This document shows positions 22,334 to 30,754 of a stretch of DNA of 36,005 nt, piece by piece. Made by a program: the position numbers and the translations under genes. The stretch comes from Cellulomonas sp. IC4_254 (GTDB lineage Bacteria > Actinomycetota > Actinomycetes > Actinomycetales > Cellulomonadaceae): the NCBI RefSeq assembly GCF_011603975.1, contig NZ_JAANNB010000011.1, positions 1-36,005 of the forward strand, read 5' to 3'. The number at the start of each line of letters is the position of its first letter. The stretch's first letter is position 1. Under the pieces are notes generated by a model. The model made no database searches, was not told where the DNA came from, and saw only the letters and a list, made by a program, of their open reading frames with translations.

Positions 22334-23533
22334 ATGGGCACGCGCTACGTCCTCGGGCTCGGGGGGACCGTCGACTACGAGATCGACTGGGACCCCGCGA
22401 CGCTGACCCGGCTCGCGGCCGAGTGGGGCCTGCGGGCCGACGAGCTCGACGCCGGGGTGCCGATCCTGAGCGAGCGGGACCTGCTGCGCTCGCTGCTCGG
22501 CTTCGTCCGGGACGGCGTGGGCGGGGAGCGGTTCGTGGCGTCCTCGGAGATCGTCGAGGCGTTCGCCCGCCGGTTCGCGCGCCGCGTGACCCTGGGCGGC
22601 ACCTGCGTGCGGGCCGCCATCGCGATGGACCGGGTCCGCGACCTGCCCGCGCTGGTGCACCTGGTCAGCATCGACGACGACGTCCGGCGGCTGCTCCCGG
22701 CGTCGACCACCTACCTGTGCTCCGCGGACCGGGACACCACCGACCCGCACCTGATCGTGCAGTACCCCGCGGCGTCCCCGGTGCGGGTGGCCGGCGAGGA
22801 CGTCGTGGCCGCGCACCCGAACCGGCTCATCTACGTCAACGACCCGCCGAACCTGGAGCTGGTCCTGCACCCGGCCCTGGCCGACGCGGTGGCGGCCGCG
22901 GACGTGACGCTGGTGTCCGGGTTCAACGTGATCCAGGACCGCGCGCTGCTCGCCGACCGGCTCGCGACGGTCGCCGCGGCGCTCGACGGCCGCGCGCCCG
23001 GGTCGTTCGCCTACTTCGAGGACGCCGGGTACCACGTGCCCGCGCTCCGGGCGGACGTGCGGGACGCCCTCGCGGGCCGGGTCGACGCGTGGGCGATGAA
23101 CGAGGACGAGCTGCAGGTGTGGATCGGGCGCGCGGTCGACCTGCTGGACGCGGCCGACGTCGCGAAGGCCCTCGTCGACCTCCGGGCGGCGGTCCCGGCG
23201 CGGACCCTGGTCGTGCACACGAAGTACTGGGCGCTGGCCGCCGGGCCGGGCGCCGACGACCTGCGGCCGGCGCTGCGCGGCGGCATCACGATGGCGAGCA
23301 CCCGGTACCTGCACGGCGACGACTTCACCGTCGAGGACTACGCGGCGACCGGCGCGCGCGAGCCGGGGCCGCTGGGGGCTCGGTTCGCGGCGGAGGTCGA
23401 GGCCGTCGCGGGCGCGGCGACCGGGGCGCTGGCGTGCGAGCCCGCGTACGCGCTGGACGTGCCACGGCCGACCACCATCGGGCTGGGCGACACGTTCGTG
23501 GGCGGGTTCCTCGCGGCGCTGGCGGGGCGGTGA
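22334..23533 (+). CDS. Probable ADP-dependent glucokinase/phosphofructokinase-family sugar kinase
   Basis: The 399-residue protein belongs to the ribokinase-like fold. It has an early GLGGTVDYE, a GGTCVRAAIAM segment (88-98), LIYVNDPPNLELV, VTLVSGFNVIQD (191-202), a Mg-binding NEDE (256-259) and the catalytic GLGD (Asp386) followed by TFVGGF. The length, the NDPPN block and the VSGFNVIQD block are those of the ADP-dependent PFK/GK family, not of the roughly 310-residue PfkB enzymes. The region around Phe-Glu-Asp (228-230) occupies the place of the HxE motif but lacks the histidine. It would phosphorylate a hexose or fructose-6-phosphate using ADP and yield AMP. Family assignment is fairly sure, phosphoryl donor and substrate are inference. 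Confidence 0.75.
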   Translation: MGTRYVLGLGGTVDYEIDWDPATLTRLAAEWGLRADELDAGVPILSERDLLRSLLGFVRDGVGGERFVASSEIVEAFARRFARRVTLGGTCVRAAIAMDRVRDLPALVHLVSIDDDVRRLLPASTTYLCSADRDTTDPHLIVQYPAASPVRVAGEDVVAAHPNRLIYVNDPPNLELVLHPALADAVAAADVTLVSGFNVIQDRALLADRLATVAAALDGRAPGSFAYFEDAGYHVPALRADVRDALAGRVDAWAMNEDELQVWIGRAVDLLDAADVAKALVDLRAAVPARTLVVHTKYWALAAGPGADDLRPALRGGITMASTRYLHGDDFTVEDYAATGAREPGPLGARFAAEVEAVAGAATGALACEPAYALDVPRPTTIGLGDTFVGGFLAALAGR

Positions 23534-24564
23534 CGTCGGCGGTGCCCGGCGGGGCGGCGGCCCTGCTCGCGGGCGGGCTGGTCGCGCTGCCCGAGGCGGT
23601 CGCCCAGGTCGAGGAGGTGACCCGCACCGCGGGCGGCGAGCGGCTGCTGCTGGTCCGGCTGGCCGGCGGGCTGGCGTTCGACGTGCGCCCCGACCGGGGC
23701 CTCGACCTCGGGCCGGCGTGGTGGGGCGGCGTGCCCGTGGCCTGGCGGTCGCCGCACCGCGCCGACCCCGGGCCGGGCGCCGGCTGGGAGGAGCGGTTCC
23801 TCGGCGGGCTGGTCGTGACGTGCGGGCCGGAGAACATCGGGCCGCCCACCGCCACCGCCGGCCAGCACGGCAGCCACCACCTGACGCCCGCCACCGAGGT
23901 GCGCTGGTGGCGCGAGGTCACGCCCGGGGGCGTCGAGGTGCACGTGAGCGGCGTCGTGGGGTACTCGACGCTGTACGGGACGCGCGTCGTCGTCGAGCGG
24001 GAGATCGTCGCCGGCACCGACCGGCCGCGGGTGGAGGTCCGGGACGTCGTGCGCAACGACGGCGACGACCCCGTGGGCGTGCCGCTGCTCTACCACGTGA
24101 ACCTCGGGGCGCCGCTGCTCGCCCCGGGTGCGCGGCTGCGGGTCGACGCGGGGCGGACCGCGCTGCGCGACCCGCTGCCGCCCGGGCGGGACCCGCTCGT
24201 GCTGCCGCCGCCGGCCCCGGGTGCCGAGGCCGTCGTCGCGGAGCACCGGGACCTCGCGGCCGACGGGGAGGGGCGGGCGCGGGCGGTGCTGCCCGGGCCC
24301 GGCGCGGCGGTGGCGGTCGAGTGGCCCGCCGCGACGCTGCCCCGGCTGTGCACCTGGGCGTGGCCCGCGCGCGGGGCCTGGGTGCTGGGCGTCGAGCCGA
24401 CCAACGCGCCGCTGTTCGGCGCGGAGCGGGACGGTCCGCACGCCGGGGCGCCGGTGCTGGCGCCGGGCGCGTCGTGGCGCACCGGCGTGGCGGTCGAGGT
24501 GCTGCCGGGGGTGGGCGATGCGCGTGCCCCCGGTTCGGACGAGGACGAGGAGGGGACGGCGTGA
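23530..24564 (+). CDS. DUF4432 family protein (aldose 1-epimerase-like)
   Basis: The 344-residue protein begins at a GTG that overlaps the kinase stop by four bases (GTGA). It shows the DUF4432/galactose-mutarotase-like pattern: FDVRPDRGLDLGPAWWGGVPVAW, a GGLVVTCGPENIG segment, HGSHHLTPA, and YHVNLGAPLL in a beta-sandwich. Such proteins are found in sugar operons and are thought to interconvert anomers or epimers of aldoses, but biochemical data are sparse. Asp/Glu-rich C-terminus (GSDEDEEG). Its place between a sugar kinase and ManA supports a role in preparing the sugar for phosphorylation or isomerisation. Confidence 0.85.
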   Translation: MTSAVPGGAAALLAGGLVALPEAVAQVEEVTRTAGGERLLLVRLAGGLAFDVRPDRGLDLGPAWWGGVPVAWRSPHRADPGPGAGWEERFLGGLVVTCGPENIGPPTATAGQHGSHHLTPATEVRWWREVTPGGVEVHVSGVVGYSTLYGTRVVVEREIVAGTDRPRVEVRDVVRNDGDDPVGVPLLYHVNLGAPLLAPGARLRVDAGRTALRDPLPPGRDPLVLPPPAPGAEAVVAEHRDLAADGEGRARAVLPGPGAAVAVEWPAATLPRLCTWAWPARGAWVLGVEPTNAPLFGAERDGPHAGAPVLAPGASWRTGVAVEVLPGVGDARAPGSDEDEEGTA

Positions 24565-25643
24565 CGACGGAGCAGACGACGGTGGCGGGCGCGGTGGCGG
24601 GCGCGAGCGGTGGCGCGGGGTCCGGTCCGGCGCCGGCCGGCCCGGTGATCCTGCCGGCCAACCAGCCCGCCGACCGGTTCTACGCCGGCGGTGCCCGCAT
24701 CGCCGGGTTCCGCGGCCCGGCCGGCGCGCCGGCCGGCGGTGACCACGTGCCGGAGGACTGGGTCGGCTCCACGACGACCCTGTTCGGCGAGGACACCCTC
24801 GGCCTGACCCGGCTGCCCGGCGGCGGGACGCTCGCCGACGCCGTGGCGGCGGACCCCGTGGCCTGGCTGGGTCCGGAGCGCGCGGCCGCGCACGGCGCCG
24901 ACGTCGGCCTGCTCGTCAAGCTGCTGGACGCGGGGGAGCGGCTGCCCGTGCACGCGCACCCCGACGTGCCGTTCGCGGCCCGGCACCTCGGGCTGGCGCA
25001 CGGCAAGACCGAGGCGTGGGTGGCGATGACCGCCGCGCCGGTGCACCTGGGCTTCCGGCGCGACGTCGCCGTCGAGGATCTGCGCCGGTGGGTCGACGCG
25101 CAGGACGCCCCCGCGATGCTCGACGCGATGCACGTCCTGCACCTGGAGCCCGGCGACGCGGTGCTCGTCCCGGCCGGGCTGCCGCACGCGATCGGCGCCG
25201 GGGCGTTCGTCGTCGAGCTCCAGGAGCCGACGGACCTGTCGATCCTGGTCGAGTGGGCGGGGTTCGCGATCGACGGGACCGTCGCCGGGCACCTCGGGCT
25301 CGGGTTCGACACGGCGCTCGCGGCCGTCGACCGTCGGGGCCGGTCGGCGGCGGAGATCGCGGCGCTGCGGGGTGCGCGGGATGGCGACACCGGCGACCTG
25401 CTCCCGGACGCCGCACCGTTCTTCCGGGTCGAGCGGTGGCGCGCGGCGGGGGAGTGGGACGCGGGGTTCGCGGTCGCCGTGGTCGTCGACGGGGCGGGCG
25501 CCCTCGTGTCGCCGGATGGCGGTCGCACCCCCGTCCGGCGCGGGTCGACGGTGCTGGTGCCGTGGTCGGCGGGCGCCCTGCGGCTCGAGCCGGACGCCGG
25601 GGCGGGCCTCGAGGTGCTGCGCTGCCGGCCACCGGCGGCGTGA
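24561..25643 (+). CDS. Class I mannose-6-phosphate isomerase (ManA-like)
   Basis: The 360-residue cupin-fold enzyme has the metal site LPVHAHPD (His131, His133), the following HGKTEAWV (Glu151) and the late PAGLPHAIG histidine, as in class I phosphomannose isomerases. It interconverts mannose-6-phosphate and fructose-6-phosphate or a related aldose/ketose phosphate. The first 25 residues are Ala/Gly-rich and not part of the fold, so the start may be later than the GTG at 24561, although that GTG overlaps the DUF4432 stop by GTGA in the same manner as the previous gene pair. It is the last gene of the operon. Confidence 0.9.
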   Translation: MTTEQTTVAGAVAGASGGAGSGPAPAGPVILPANQPADRFYAGGARIAGFRGPAGAPAGGDHVPEDWVGSTTTLFGEDTLGLTRLPGGGTLADAVAADPVAWLGPERAAAHGADVGLLVKLLDAGERLPVHAHPDVPFAARHLGLAHGKTEAWVAMTAAPVHLGFRRDVAVEDLRRWVDAQDAPAMLDAMHVLHLEPGDAVLVPAGLPHAIGAGAFVVELQEPTDLSILVEWAGFAIDGTVAGHLGLGFDTALAAVDRRGRSAAEIAALRGARDGDTGDLLPDAAPFFRVERWRAAGEWDAGFAVAVVVDGAGALVSPDGGRTPVRRGSTVLVPWSAGALRLEPDAGAGLEVLRCRPPAA

Positions 25644-25672
25644 CCGGGGCGTGCTGGGCCCCGGGGGACGCG

Positions 25673-26527
25673 TCAGCCGCGGACCGTGCCCTCGATGCAC
25701 GTCACCGTGTCGCCGCCGACCCACACGGTGCCGTCCGCGTCGCGCTCCACGTGGATCCGGCCCGCCCGGCCGAGCACCGTGCCCTGGGCCGCGACGTACC
25801 GCTCCGGGGCGCGGCCCGAGCCGATCAGCCACTGCCCGACGACCGCGTTCAGGCTGCCGGTGACCGGGTCCTCCGGCACGCCGATGGCCGGCGCGAACCC
25901 GCGCAGCTCGAACGTCGTCCCCGCGCCCTCGGCCTGCGGGCCGACGACCCCGAGGTGCACGTTCCCGAGCGCCGCCCAGTCCGGCCGCAGCGCCAGCACC
26001 CGCTCCGCGGAGTCGAGGAGCAGCACGTTCCACCGCGGGCCGTTGTCGAGGAACCGGTGGTCCACCACAGCGTCGGGCGGCAGCCCCAGCGCCGCGACCG
26101 ATCGGCGCAGCGTCTCGTCGTCGACCGGCGCGTCCACCAGCGGCGGCGGGGCGGCGAACCGCAGCCGCCCGCCGTCCCGGCGCAGGGGCACCAGGCCGAC
26201 CGCGCACTCCTGCACGACCCGGTCGCCGCCCGCCGGGACGCCACCCCGGGCCAGCCACGCGTGGCACGAGCCGAGCGTGGGGTGGCCGGCGAACGGCAGC
26301 TCGCCGCCGGGCGTGAAGATGCGCAGCCGGTAGTCCGCGGCGGCCGGGTCGGTCGGGCGGAGCAGGAACGTCGTCTCGGACAGGTTGGTCCAGCGGGCGA
26401 ACGCCGCCATCTCCGCGTCGGTCAGGCCGTCGGCGTCGTGCACCACCGCGACGGGGTTGCCGCGGTAGGGCTCGGCGGTGAAGACGTCGACCTGGGAGAA
26501 CGGGCGCGTGGTGGGGGCGTCGGGCAT
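25673..26527 (-). CDS. PhzF family isomerase/epimerase-like protein
   Basis: The 284-residue protein has the PhzF/diaminopimelate-epimerase fold: VDVFTAEPYRGNPVAVV at the N-terminus, the catalytic Glu in NLSETTF, GGELPFAGHPTLG, and DPVTGSLNAVVG near the C-terminus. PhzF proteins catalyse proton transfers on small substrates; outside phenazine pathways the role is usually unknown, and there are no phenazine genes nearby. ATG 26527 follows TACGGT by six bases (leaderless) and fits the N-terminal motif. It converges with manA (29 bases between stops) and diverges from the HAD gene. Confidence 0.92.
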   Translation of the reverse strand: MPDAPTTRPFSQVDVFTAEPYRGNPVAVVHDADGLTDAEMAAFARWTNLSETTFLLRPTDPAAADYRLRIFTPGGELPFAGHPTLGSCHAWLARGGVPAGGDRVVQECAVGLVPLRRDGGRLRFAAPPPLVDAPVDDETLRRSVAALGLPPDAVVDHRFLDNGPRWNVLLLDSAERVLALRPDWAALGNVHLGVVGPQAEGAGTTFELRGFAPAIGVPEDPVTGSLNAVVGQWLIGSGRAPERYVAAQGTVLGRAGRIHVERDADGTVWVGGDTVTCIEGTVRG

Positions 26528-26533
26528 GGGTCC

Positions 26534-26539
26534 ACCGTA
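26534..26539 (-). promoter_or_regulatory. -10 hexamer of the PhzF gene (leaderless)
   Basis: TACGGT on the minus strand, six bases before ATG 26527, within the 40-base divergent spacer. Confidence 0.5.
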
Positions 26540-26567
26540 GGGCGCGGGCCCTGGCAGGCTCCTGGGC

Positions 26568-27230
26568 ATGTTCCTCGTGGCGCTCTTCGACATCGACGGC
26601 ACGCTCTGCGACCCGGGGACCGGGATCACCGACGCGGTCCGGCACGCCCTGCGAGCGATGGGCGTGGAGGAGCGGGACGACGCGGCCCTGCGCCGGTTCG
26701 TCGGCCCGCCGCTCGAGCACTCGTTCCGCGACTTCTACGGGTTCGACCCTTCGCAGGTCGAGGAGGCCAGCGCGCACTACCGGGCGCACTACGCCGCCGA
26801 AGGTCTGGCCCGGTACCGCGCGTACCCGGGCGTCTCAGACCTGCTCACGACCCTCGGGGACCGCGGCGTGCGGCTCGGGGTCGTGACGGCGAAGGGCCAG
26901 GCGGTGGCGGAGCAGGCGCTCGCGGGCACCGGGTTGCTGCGCTTCTTCGAGTCCGTGCACGGGCGGGCCCCGGGTCCGGTGGTGACGAAGGACGTCACGA
27001 TGGGCGAAGCGCTGGCCCGGTTCGCGGTCCCGGCGTCGGACGTCGTCATGGTGGGGGACCGCCAGCACGACGTCCTGGCCGCGCGGCACCACGGTGTCGA
27101 CGCCGTCGGGCTGCTGCACGGGTACGGCACGCGGGCAGAGCTGGAAGCCGCGGGAGCGCGGTGGGTGGTCGCGGACGCGGCCGGGGTGGCGGCGGTCCTG
27201 GGGGCTGGATCGTGGTCCGCCGAGCGCTAG
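26568..27230 (+). CDS. HAD-superfamily hydrolase (phosphoglycolate phosphatase/nucleotidase-like)
   Basis: The 220-residue protein has the four HAD motifs: LFDIDGTL (Asp8, Asp10), VVTAKG (motif II Thr), the Lys in VVTKDVT, and MVGDRQHDV (motif IV). The cap is a helical type between motifs I and II (RRFVGPPLEHSFRDFYGF), as in Gph/PhnX/YjjG-like phosphatases. It probably removes phosphate from a small metabolite or nucleotide in the cytoplasm. CAGGCT lies seven bases before the ATG as a weak leaderless -10. It shares a 40-base promoter region with the PhzF gene. Confidence 0.9.
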   Translation: MFLVALFDIDGTLCDPGTGITDAVRHALRAMGVEERDDAALRRFVGPPLEHSFRDFYGFDPSQVEEASAHYRAHYAAEGLARYRAYPGVSDLLTTLGDRGVRLGVVTAKGQAVAEQALAGTGLLRFFESVHGRAPGPVVTKDVTMGEALARFAVPASDVVMVGDRQHDVLAARHHGVDAVGLLHGYGTRAELEAAGARWVVADAAGVAAVLGAGSWSAER

Positions 27231-27325
27231 AAATCCCGGTCTGGGCCACGACCGCTCGTGGATGGCGTTGCGTGTGGCGGCCTCGAGGATGTGCAGCGGG
27301 CCGAGCAGAGAGGACGCGAGTGGCC

Positions 27326-27366
27326 ATGCGAGGAGTTCAGCCCTGGGGCTGGACTCCTCTCGTGCA
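27326..27366. terminator. Bidirectional terminator between HAD and hydrolase genes
   Basis: GAGGAGTTCAGCCC (27330-27343) pairs with GGGCTGGACTCCTC (27346-27359) with one G-T wobble, extended outward by ATGC/GCAT around a bulge. It sits in the 220-base gap between two convergent genes; the gap otherwise shows nothing. Confidence 0.75.
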
Positions 27367-27450
27367 TCAGGGGCAGGAGCCGACGCCGCCGCCCGCTGGG
27401 CGCGCGAGCGGTGCGCGGAGCAGGCGGCGGCGCGGGCGTGCGAGCGGAGC

Positions 27451-28272
27451 TCAGTCCGCGATGAACGCCAGGATGTCCTTGATCAGCGCCTCCTGGTACG
27501 CGCCCGAGATGCCGTGCGGCGCGCCGGGGTAGACCTTGAGCGTGCCGAGCTTGACCAGGTCGATCGACTTGTAGGCCGCGGCCGCGATCGGGACGATCTG
27601 GTCGTCGTCGCCGTGCGCGATGAGGATGGGCACGTCCAGCGCCTCGAGGTCCTCGGTGAAGTCGGTCTCGGAGAAGACCTGCACGCAGTCGTACGCGGCC
27701 TGGAGCTCGGCGAGCATGCTCTGCCGCCAGAAGTCGTCGCGCAGGCCCTGGCTGATCGTCGAGCCCTCGCGGTTCGCGCCGTAGAACGCCTCGGACAGGT
27801 CCTGGTAGAACTGCGAGCGGTCGCGCAGGACGCCCTCGCGGATGCCGTCGAACGCCTCGATCGGGGTGCCCTCGGGGTTGGTCTCGGACTTCAGCATGAC
27901 CGGCGGGACGGCGCCGGCGGTGACGACCTTGGTGACCCGGCCCTTGCCGTGCTGCGCGGCGTACCGCACGACCTCGCCGCCGCCGGTGGAGTGGCCGATG
28001 ACGGTCAGGTCGGTGAGGTCCAGCTGCTCGACCAGCGACGCGAGGTCGCGGGCGTAGGTGTCCATGTCGTTGCCGCCGCTGGTGCGGGACGAGCGGCCGT
28101 GGCCGCGACGGTCGTGCGCGATGGCGCGGTAGCCGGCGTCGTGCAGGACCTTGAGCTCGTAGGCCCAGGCCTCGGAGCTCAGCGGCCAGCCGTGGCTCAG
28201 CAGGACGGGCTTCCCCTGGCCGTAGTCCTGGTAGAAGATCTCGGCGCCGTCGGGCGTGCTGACGTAGGGCAT
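27451..28272 (-). CDS. Alpha/beta hydrolase (non-heme haloperoxidase type)
   Basis: The 273-residue protein starts MPYVSTPDGAEIFYQDYGQGKP and has the oxyanion HGWP loop, DRRGHGRS, the nucleophile elbow GHSTGGGEV (Ser), an Asp in HGDDDQIVP and a final His in PGAPHG. This is the pattern of cofactor-free chloroperoxidase/esterase proteins. The natural reaction is probably ester hydrolysis; halogenation with peroxide is a side activity in the family. GGAGGAACC precedes the ATG. It is transcribed divergently from the STAND regulator across 159 bases, so that regulator may control it. Confidence 0.93.
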   Translation of the reverse strand: MPYVSTPDGAEIFYQDYGQGKPVLLSHGWPLSSEAWAYELKVLHDAGYRAIAHDRRGHGRSSRTSGGNDMDTYARDLASLVEQLDLTDLTVIGHSTGGGEVVRYAAQHGKGRVTKVVTAGAVPPVMLKSETNPEGTPIEAFDGIREGVLRDRSQFYQDLSEAFYGANREGSTISQGLRDDFWRQSMLAELQAAYDCVQVFSETDFTEDLEALDVPILIAHGDDDQIVPIAAAAYKSIDLVKLGTLKVYPGAPHGISGAYQEALIKDILAFIAD

Positions 28273-28431
28273 GGTTCCTCCTCTGCGGGGGTCCGGACCG
28301 ACCTGCCGCGGGGCACTTGCCCGGGGCGTCCGTCCCCGGACACGATTGGAGCGCGCAGCGCCGCGCGCGGACCAGGAAGAAGTCCGGCAGAACTCGGGGG
28401 AGCTCGCCGGCCGGGGCAGAGGCGGGCGAGG
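28273..28431. other. Divergent regulatory region of hydrolase and STAND regulator
   Basis: 159 bases between the two start codons. It contains GGTCCGGACC (a perfect 10-bp palindrome) near 28288 and GGGCACTTGCCC (arms of five) near 28312, candidates for regulator binding. No clear -35/-10 pair stands out. Confidence 0.35.
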
Positions 28432-30744
28432 GTGGACGACGACCTGGGAGCGCTCCTGCGCCGGCACCGGCAGGACGCGGACCTGACGATCGAGGACCTG
28501 GCCGCCGCCTCCGGCGTGAGCGACCGGGGCATCGGCGACATCGAGCGCGGCGTCAGCCGGGGGCCGCAGCACCGGACCGTGGAGGCGCTCGCGGACGGCC
28601 TGCGGCTGGGCCCGGACGACCGTGCGGCGCTGCTGCGGCTGGCCCGGGAGGGGCGCCGGCGGCCCGCGGGGGTCGTGCCGCACGCCCTGCCGCTGCCGCG
28701 CCGGGTGCCGGACTTCACGGGGAGGGCGGTCGAGCGGGCCGCGCTGGCCGGGGTGCTGCGCGGCGGGGGCCCGGACGCGACGCCGCCCGTCGCGGTCGTG
28801 ACGGGGCCGCCCGGCTTCGGCAAGACGACGCTCGCGGCGCAGGTGGCCCGCGACCTGCGCGACGAGTTCCCGGAGCGGCTGTTCCTGGACCTGCGGGGCG
28901 TCGACCACGAGCCGGTCGCCCCGGGCGCCGCCGTGCGCCGGGTCGCGGAGGCGCTCGCGTCCGGGACCGTCCCGCCCGACCCGGACGCGGCGAGCGCGCA
29001 CGTCCGGGGGCTGCTGGCGGACCGGCGGGTGCTGCTCGTCCTGGACAACGCCGCGTCCGAGGAGCAGGTGCGGCCGCTCGTCCCGGCGGACGGCCCGTCC
29101 GCCGTCCTCGTCACCAGCCGGCGCGCGCTGGCGGGGCTCGACGGCGTGCAGCAGCGCACGGTGCTGGGCCGGCTCGCGCCCGGCGACTCGGTCGGGCTGC
29201 TGGACGCGATCCTCCCGGGGCGCGGGTCCGCTGAGGACCTCGCGCGGCTCGCCCGGCTCTGCGACGACGTCCCGCTGGCGCTCCGGATCGCCGGCAACCG
29301 GCTCGCGGCGCGGGCGGGCTGGTCGATCGACGGCCTGGTGCGACGGATGACTGCGGACGAGCGGCGGCTCGACGCGCTGGCCGCGGGCGACCTGCGGGTC
29401 CGCGCGGCGTTCACCTCGTCGTACGAGCAGCTCGGGCCGGGCGCGCAGCGGCTGTTCCGGCGGCTGGCCCTCGTGGACGCGCCGACCGCCGGCGCCGGGC
29501 TGGCCGCGGCGCTGGTGGGCGAGCCGGTGTGGCGGACCGAGGACCTGCTCGACGAGCTGGTCGACCTGAGCCTCGTGCAGCACCTGCCCGGCGACCGGTA
29601 CGGGCTGCACGACCTGCTGCGGCTGTACGCCCGCTCCGAGCTCGACCACCAGGAGGAGCCCGCGGCGCACGACGCCGCCCGCGCGGCCGCCGACGACTGG
29701 CTGCTCCGGACGACGGTGCGCGCCGGCTACCGGTTCGAGCCCGACCACGCCCACGAGGGTGCGGACGGGGCGGGGGAGCGGGACGTCGACCTGCCCGACC
29801 AGGAGACCGCGCAGGCGTGGCTCCGAGCGGAGTCCGCGAGCTGGCTCCCCGCGCTGCGCCGTGCCGCGGCGGCCGGCGACCACGCGCGGGTGGCGGCGGT
29901 CGCCGACGCGCTGCACTGGTTCTCCGACCTGTGGGCGACCTGGGACCGGTGGGCCGAGGTGTTCGACCTGTCGGCCGACGCCGCGACGGCGCTCGGGGAC
30001 GACCGGCTGATCGCCGTGCACGAGGGCTACCGCGCGTGGGCGCAGTCGATCTGCCGCGGGGACCTGGTGCGGGCGCGGACGGCGGCGGACCGCGCGCTGG
30101 CGGCCGCCCGGCGGTGCGGCGACACCACGCAGGAGGGGTGGGCCCTGAGCTACCGGTCGTGGATCGCCTCCCAGGTGGGCGACCTCGCGACCGCCGAGCG
30201 GGACGCGAGCGCCGCGGTGGACTGCATGCTCGCCGCCGGCGACCAGGAGGGCGCGCCGCAGGCGATGCTGTCGCTCGCCAAGGCCCGGCAGCGGCTCGGC
30301 CGGCTCGACGAGGCCGCTGCGACCGTCCGCGCGACGATCGCCCGGGTCGCCGACCCGCGCACCCGGCCCCGCGCGCAGGTCGCGCCGTTCACCGAGGCCA
30401 ACGCGCACGTCTACCTGGCCGCGATCCTGGTCGAGGCCGAGCGGTGGGACGAGGCGCGGGCCGTCGCGTCGGAGGCCCTGCGCCTGGCCGCGCCGCTCGG
30501 CGTGCCGCGGATCGTGGCGACGGCGCACCTCGCCCGGGGCCGCGCGCACGCCGCGCTCGGCAACACGGACGCGGCGGTGGTCGACATCGAGATCGCGGTC
30601 GCCGCGCGGCGGGAGCTGGGCATCGACGCACCCCTGGCGGCCGCGCTCACGGCGCTGGAGCAGGTCCGGGCGGCGGCCGTCGGGACGAGCCCCGACGGGG
30701 TCGCGGCGCCGGTCCGCGCGCCGGAGCCGAGCGTCGCGGGCTAG
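28432..30744 (+). CDS. STAND regulator: XRE HTH, NB-ARC ATPase, TPR repeats
   Basis: The 770-residue protein has an N-terminal Cro/CI-type HTH (about 5-62: LRRHRQDADLTIEDLAAASGVSD). A nucleotide-binding NB-ARC domain follows, with Walker A GPPGFGKTT (125-133), Walker B LLVLDNA, a sensor LVTSRRAL and CDDVPLALRIAGNRLA. A winged-helix segment leads to a C-terminal helical array of TPR-type repeats (about 470-740). This is the architecture of AfsR/GutR-like signal-transduction ATPases in actinobacteria, which sense a ligand and switch transcription on in an ATP-dependent way. GTG 28432 is chosen because the HTH starts at once. The stop TAG overlaps the -10 of the next gene. Confidence 0.9.
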   Translation: MDDDLGALLRRHRQDADLTIEDLAAASGVSDRGIGDIERGVSRGPQHRTVEALADGLRLGPDDRAALLRLAREGRRRPAGVVPHALPLPRRVPDFTGRAVERAALAGVLRGGGPDATPPVAVVTGPPGFGKTTLAAQVARDLRDEFPERLFLDLRGVDHEPVAPGAAVRRVAEALASGTVPPDPDAASAHVRGLLADRRVLLVLDNAASEEQVRPLVPADGPSAVLVTSRRALAGLDGVQQRTVLGRLAPGDSVGLLDAILPGRGSAEDLARLARLCDDVPLALRIAGNRLAARAGWSIDGLVRRMTADERRLDALAAGDLRVRAAFTSSYEQLGPGAQRLFRRLALVDAPTAGAGLAAALVGEPVWRTEDLLDELVDLSLVQHLPGDRYGLHDLLRLYARSELDHQEEPAAHDAARAAADDWLLRTTVRAGYRFEPDHAHEGADGAGERDVDLPDQETAQAWLRAESASWLPALRRAAAAGDHARVAAVADALHWFSDLWATWDRWAEVFDLSADAATALGDDRLIAVHEGYRAWAQSICRGDLVRARTAADRALAAARRCGDTTQEGWALSYRSWIASQVGDLATAERDASAAVDCMLAAGDQEGAPQAMLSLAKARQRLGRLDEAAATVRATIARVADPRTRPRAQVAPFTEANAHVYLAAILVEAERWDEARAVASEALRLAAPLGVPRIVATAHLARGRAHAALGNTDAAVVDIEIAVAARRELGIDAPLAAALTALEQVRAAAVGTSPDGVAAPVRAPEPSVAG

Positions 30745-30747
30745 GGT
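30742..30747 (+). promoter_or_regulatory. -10 hexamer of the MocA-family gene, overlapping the upstream stop
   Basis: TAGGGT, seven bases before ATG 30755. Its first three bases are the TAG stop of the STAND regulator gene. Confidence 0.55.
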
Positions 30748-30754
30748 GCGGGGC

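Noticed and set aside
25673-26527. PhzF as evidence of phenazine biosynthesis.
   Set aside because: No other phz gene is in the window, and PhzF-fold proteins are widespread without phenazine production.
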